Positions 61,402-64,000 of a stretch of DNA of 64,000 bases are shown here, piece after piece. The DNA comes from Mesorhizobium sp. M2A.F.Ca.ET.046.03.2.1. GTDB lineage: Bacteria; Pseudomonadota; Alphaproteobacteria; Rhizobiales; Rhizobiaceae. Positions within the stretch are counted from its first letter, which is position 1. Each line of letters begins with the position of its first letter. The notes beneath the pieces are model-generated. The model was not told where the DNA came from and searched no databases. It saw nothing but the letters and a program-made list of their open reading frames with translations. Location: NCBI RefSeq assembly GCF_003952425.1, contig NZ_CP034449.1, positions 5,072,001-5,136,000 of the forward strand, in the 5' to 3' direction. Both the position numbers and the translations under genes were made by a program.

Positions 61402-62189
61402 TACTCTTTCTCCAGAACGATTGCCGAAACCTGGCGCCCGTAATCCGCTTCCTTGCGGTGTGTGGTGCGCCGGTAGGAATAGAAAAGGTCTTCTTCCGCG
61501 TAGGTGCAGCGGCCAAGCCCCTCGGCGGTCACGCCGGCCTTGCGCAGCCGGTCGACCGTATATTGGTTGAGGTCGAACATCGAGTGGCCGACAGTCCTGG
61601 ATGGGCTGAAATAGCGTTCATTGCCGGCGTCGGCCTCGACGAAGCGGGCGACAAATTCCGGCCCGACCTCGTAATTGTCGGGCCCGATCGAGGGGCCAAG
61701 CACGGCGACGATGCGGTCGCGGCGGGCGCCGAGGCCCTCCATCGCCGCGACGGTGTTCTCGAGCACGCCGGTGAAGGCGCCCTTCCAGCCGGCATGGGCG
61801 GCGCCGATGACGCGCGCCTCGTCATCGGCAAACAACACCGGCCCGCAATCGGCGGTCGATGCGCCGATGGCGATGCCCGGACGATCGGTGACGATGGCGT
61901 CGGCTTTCGGGCGAGGGGCGGCGAAGGGTTCCCTGGCGACAACGACATCCGGCGAGTGGATCTGGTGCGCGGTCAGCAGATGGTCCGCGGGCACACCCAT
62001 CCAATCGGCGACGCGCCGCCGGTTCTCGGCGACCAATGTCTGGTCGTCGCTGGAGCCCGTGCCGATGTTGAGGCCCCGATAGATGCCGTCGGAGACGCCG
62101 CCGATGCGGGTGAAGTAGCCGTGGCGCATGCCTTGCGCCTTTTCAAGCAGCGGCGAGCGTACTGGATCGGGTCTGGTCTGATTCAGCAT
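61401..62189 (-). CDS. pgeF: Peptidoglycan editing factor / YfiH-type purine nucleoside phosphorylase
   Basis: 262-aa multicopper-oxidase-like fold (DUF152). Zinc/copper ligands are in TAHQIHSPDV, STADCGPVLF and AAHAGWKGAFTG, with the C-terminal CTYAEEDLFYSYRRTTHRK. In E. coli the protein removes L-Ser-containing peptidoglycan precursors; others show purine nucleoside activity. It follows the MidA-like gene after 86 bp and overlaps the M24 gene start. Confidence 0.9.
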   Translation of the reverse strand: MLNQTRPDPVRSPLLEKAQGMRHGYFTRIGGVSDGIYRGLNIGTGSSDDQTLVAENRRRVADWMGVPADHLLTAHQIHSPDVVVAREPFAAPRPKADAIVTDRPGIAIGASTADCGPVLFADDEARVIGAAHAGWKGAFTGVLENTVAAMEGLGARRDRIVAVLGPSIGPDNYEVGPEFVARFVEADAGNERYFSPSRTVGHSMFDLNQYTVDRLRKAGVTAEGLGRCTYAEEDLFYSYRRTTHRKEADYGRQVSAIVLEKE

Positions 62190-62275
62190 GGTTGGGTTTG
62201 TCGTCCGTGCAAGGCGGGTTCGTCAAGGCGAAGTTCGGAGACGAGCGGGCCAGCCACCGAGGCCGCGCGCCGATC

Positions 62276-63343
62276 TCAGCCGCCTTTCGCCTTCGGCAGG
62301 ACCTTCATCACCTTGAACAACTCGCCCATGGCGTCGGGGCCGGCCAGGCGTTCGACCGCGTCCGATATGACCTGACGTGTTTCGGCATCGGCATCGGCGC
62401 CGAGCGTTCCGGCACGTTCGAGCAGGCCCATGCCGAGCAGGAATTCGCCCTGGGTCGACAATTGAACATCGTGACCGTGCGCCCGCGCGATGTCGGCGAG
62501 AGCGGCGAAATCGACATGGGCGGTGAGGTCGGCTTCGCCTGGATTGGCCAGAACGTCCTCGCGCTCGTGCCGGCGCAGCGCCTGGAATGTGTCGCCGATC
62601 CCCGGCTGCAGATGGCCGTAGTCGATGAAGAGGCCGGCGCCGCCCTGGCCGGCTATGCGTTCGGCGATCTGCGCCATCAGCGCCGAACGGGCAGGCGCCA
62701 CTTCGACGATGGCGCCTTGCGGCGCATCGGCGGCGCCAGGGGGCAGCAGCGCCGGGTCGACGGATCCCGCGCCGGCGAAGAAGTGCAGCTCATCGGCGCC
62801 GTCGAGGCCGACCACGCGCTCGCGCCAGCCCGCGCCGACATAGACGAACTGCCGGATCGGCACCGCGTCGAACAATTCGTTGCCGACGATGAAGAGCGGC
62901 TGCGGCGGCAGCGTGTCGAGGCTCTGGTGCCAGCCAAGCGCAACGTTCTGCCCCGCAAGCGTCTGCTTCTGTATCTCGGCCAGGCGCGTGCTGGTCTCGA
63001 CCATGGCAAAGGAGGCGCCGGCCACCAGCGCCGGGTCGAGCCGTGACCAGGTGCGCAGCATGTCCTTCATCAGCGTGCCGCGGCCGGGACCGATCTCGGC
63101 GAAGGTCGGGGGCAGGGGCCGGCCGGCGCCCTGCCAGGCCTGATAGAGCCAGACGGCGACGAGCTCGCCGAACATCTGGCTGATCTCGGGCGCGGTGATG
63201 AAGTCGCCGGCGGCGCCGAAGGGCTCGCGCGTCGTGTAATAACCCTCCTCGGGATCGAACAGGCAGAGCGCCATATATTCACTGACCGGGATCGGCCCCG
63301 CCGCGCCGATCAGGCCAATGATGCGCTGCTTCAGTGTGCTCAT
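62276..63343 (-). CDS. SAM-dependent methyltransferase, MidA/NDUFAF7 family
   Basis: 355-aa class I methyltransferase. The SAM-binding motif is [15 protein letters not shown] near residue 85, with the family segments [20 protein letters not shown] and FIDYGHL. In mitochondria the relative NDUFAF7 methylates Arg of complex I; bacterial targets are uncertain. The start at 63343 overlaps the lgt stop by 4 bp. Confidence 0.9.
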   Translation of the reverse strand: MSTLKQRIIGLIGAAGPIPVSEYMALCLFDPEEGYYTTREPFGAAGDFITAPEISQMFGELVAVWLYQAWQGAGRPLPPTFAEIGPGRGTLMKDMLRTWSRLDPALVAGASFAMVETSTRLAEIQKQTLAGQNVALGWHQSLDTLPPQPLFIVGNELFDAVPIRQFVYVGAGWRERVVGLDGADELHFFAGAGSVDPALLPPGAADAPQGAIVEVAPARSALMAQIAERIAGQGGAGLFIDYGHLQPGIGDTFQALRRHEREDVLANPGEADLTAHVDFAALADIARAHGHDVQLSTQGEFLLGMGLLERAGTLGADADAETRQVISDAVERLAGPDAMGELFKVMKVLPKAKGG

Positions 63344-64000
63344 GCCGCCTGCGGCTGTGGCGTCGGCTTTGCCGTGGCCATGGCCCAGATGCCGGCGAGC
63401 ACCATCGGCGTGGACAGGATCATGCCCATGGTCAGCCAGTTGGTATAGAGCAAATACCCGAGCTGGTGGTCGGGCTCGCGGAAGAACTCGATGAAGATGC
63501 GCGACAGGCCGTAGCCGCAGATGAAGGCGCCGCCGACGAAGCGAGGCGTCTTCAGTTTGAGCCGCGAATGAGTGAGGAAGCGCAGCACCAGGAACAGCAC
63601 CAGGCCTTCGAGCAGCGCCTCGTAAAGCTGGCTCGGATGGCGAGGGTCGAGGCCGGCGGGACATTGCCCCAGCGCCTGCTGGAGGCGATCGTTGCAGAAG
63701 ACGACGCCCCAGGGCATGTCGGTTGGCCTGCCCCAAAGCTCGGCATTGATGAAGTTGCAGACGCGCACCAGCCCAAGGCCGACCGGCACGCCGGCTGACA
63801 CCACGTCGAACAATGTCCAGGTGTAGATGCCACGCTTGAGCGAAAAAAGCGTCATGGCGAGGATGACACCGAGCAGGCCGCCATGGAATGACATGCCGCC
63901 CTGCCAGACGGCGAAAATGTCGAGCGGGTGCGCAATGTAGCGCTTCAAGTCGTAGAACAGCACGTAGCCGGTGCGCCCGCCGAGCACGACGCCGATCGCC
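63340..64000 (-). CDS. lgt: Prolipoprotein diacylglyceryl transferase, partial (N-terminus outside window)
   Basis: C-terminal 220 residues of Lgt, the inner-membrane enzyme that attaches diacylglycerol to lipoprotein Cys. Visible are [20 protein letters not shown], the signature [20 protein letters not shown] and [12 protein letters not shown], plus the last membrane helices. The gene runs off the right edge, so about 60 N-terminal residues are missing. Confidence 0.94.
   Translation of the reverse strand, partial: AIGVVLGGRTGYVLFYDLKRYIAHPLDIFAVWQGGMSFHGGLLGVILAMTLFSLKRGIYTWTLFDVVSAGVPVGLGLVRVCNFINAELWGRPTDMPWGVVFCNDRLQQALGQCPAGLDPRHPSQLYEALLEGLVLFLVLRFLTHSRLKLKTPRFVGGAFICGYGLSRIFIEFFREPDHQLGYLLYTNWLTMGMILSTPMVLAGIWAMATAKPTPQPQAA

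Overview
The window is high-GC chromosomal DNA from an alphaproteobacterium of the order Hyphomicrobiales (Rhizobiales), most likely Mesorhizobium or a close relative. The evidence is choXWV choline uptake, the MoxR/DUF58/BatA-like/DUF4159 membrane operon, the DUF1285-CoA pyrophosphatase-CCA transferase run, an fbc (petABC) operon, rplY-pth-ychF, and small rhizobial families (DUF1127, DUF1344, DUF1059). Two kinds of dispersed intergenic repeat are also present. I saw no rRNA, tRNA, CRISPR or phage genes. The window cuts a thymidine kinase at the left edge and lgt at the right edge.

Layout. 1-7.3 kb: tdk, choXWV, an autotransporter, and a persulfide dioxygenase-rhodanese fusion. 7.3-14.5 kb: two large paralogous SARP/BTAD-type regulators flank a cysteine-synthase-like enzyme and a PLP amino-acid decarboxylase. 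A perfect 159-bp tandem duplication lies across the last convergent junction. 14.6-19.2 kb: small genes, a two-component system facing two small exported proteins (one resembling acid-shock protein Asr), and clpS. 19.2-20.5 kb: an intact IS4-family element with a 9-bp target duplication, inserted inside an older palindromic repeat. 20.7-30.2 kb: the MoxR membrane operon and the DUF1285-nudix-cca operon, divergently transcribed. 30.4-36.6 kb: a frameshifted subtilase with an exported partner, small DUF proteins, hemF, soxR with a SoxR-box promoter, and trmL. 36.7-43.2 kb: three tandem full-length ABC exporter half-transporters, a small protein and a cupin. 43.5-47 kb: petABC and apt. 47.1-51.7 kb: two tandem MaoC hydratases, corA, ychF, pth, rplY. 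51.7-58.4 kb: an accessory block (hydrolases, GST, ohrR-type regulator, fosmidomycin-type exporter, AraC regulator, reductase). 58.4-64 kb: prs, a lipoprotein, an M24-fold protein, pgeF, a MidA-like methyltransferase and lgt, all on the minus strand.

How the genes work together. Stress and redox handling recurs: persulfide oxidation, SoxR, an OhrR-like repressor next to a perhydrolase, GST, and the MoxR operon. Housekeeping blocks (petABC; rplY-pth-ychF; prs to lgt) are separated by accessory genes. The most unusual items are the doubled regulator/PLP-enzyme cluster, a repeat family that supplies stop codons to its neighbours, the two-component/Asr-like locus, the orphan SoxR promoter, and the OhrR-perhydrolase pair with two identical palindromic operator candidates. 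No single unmistakably new defence or mobile system was found.
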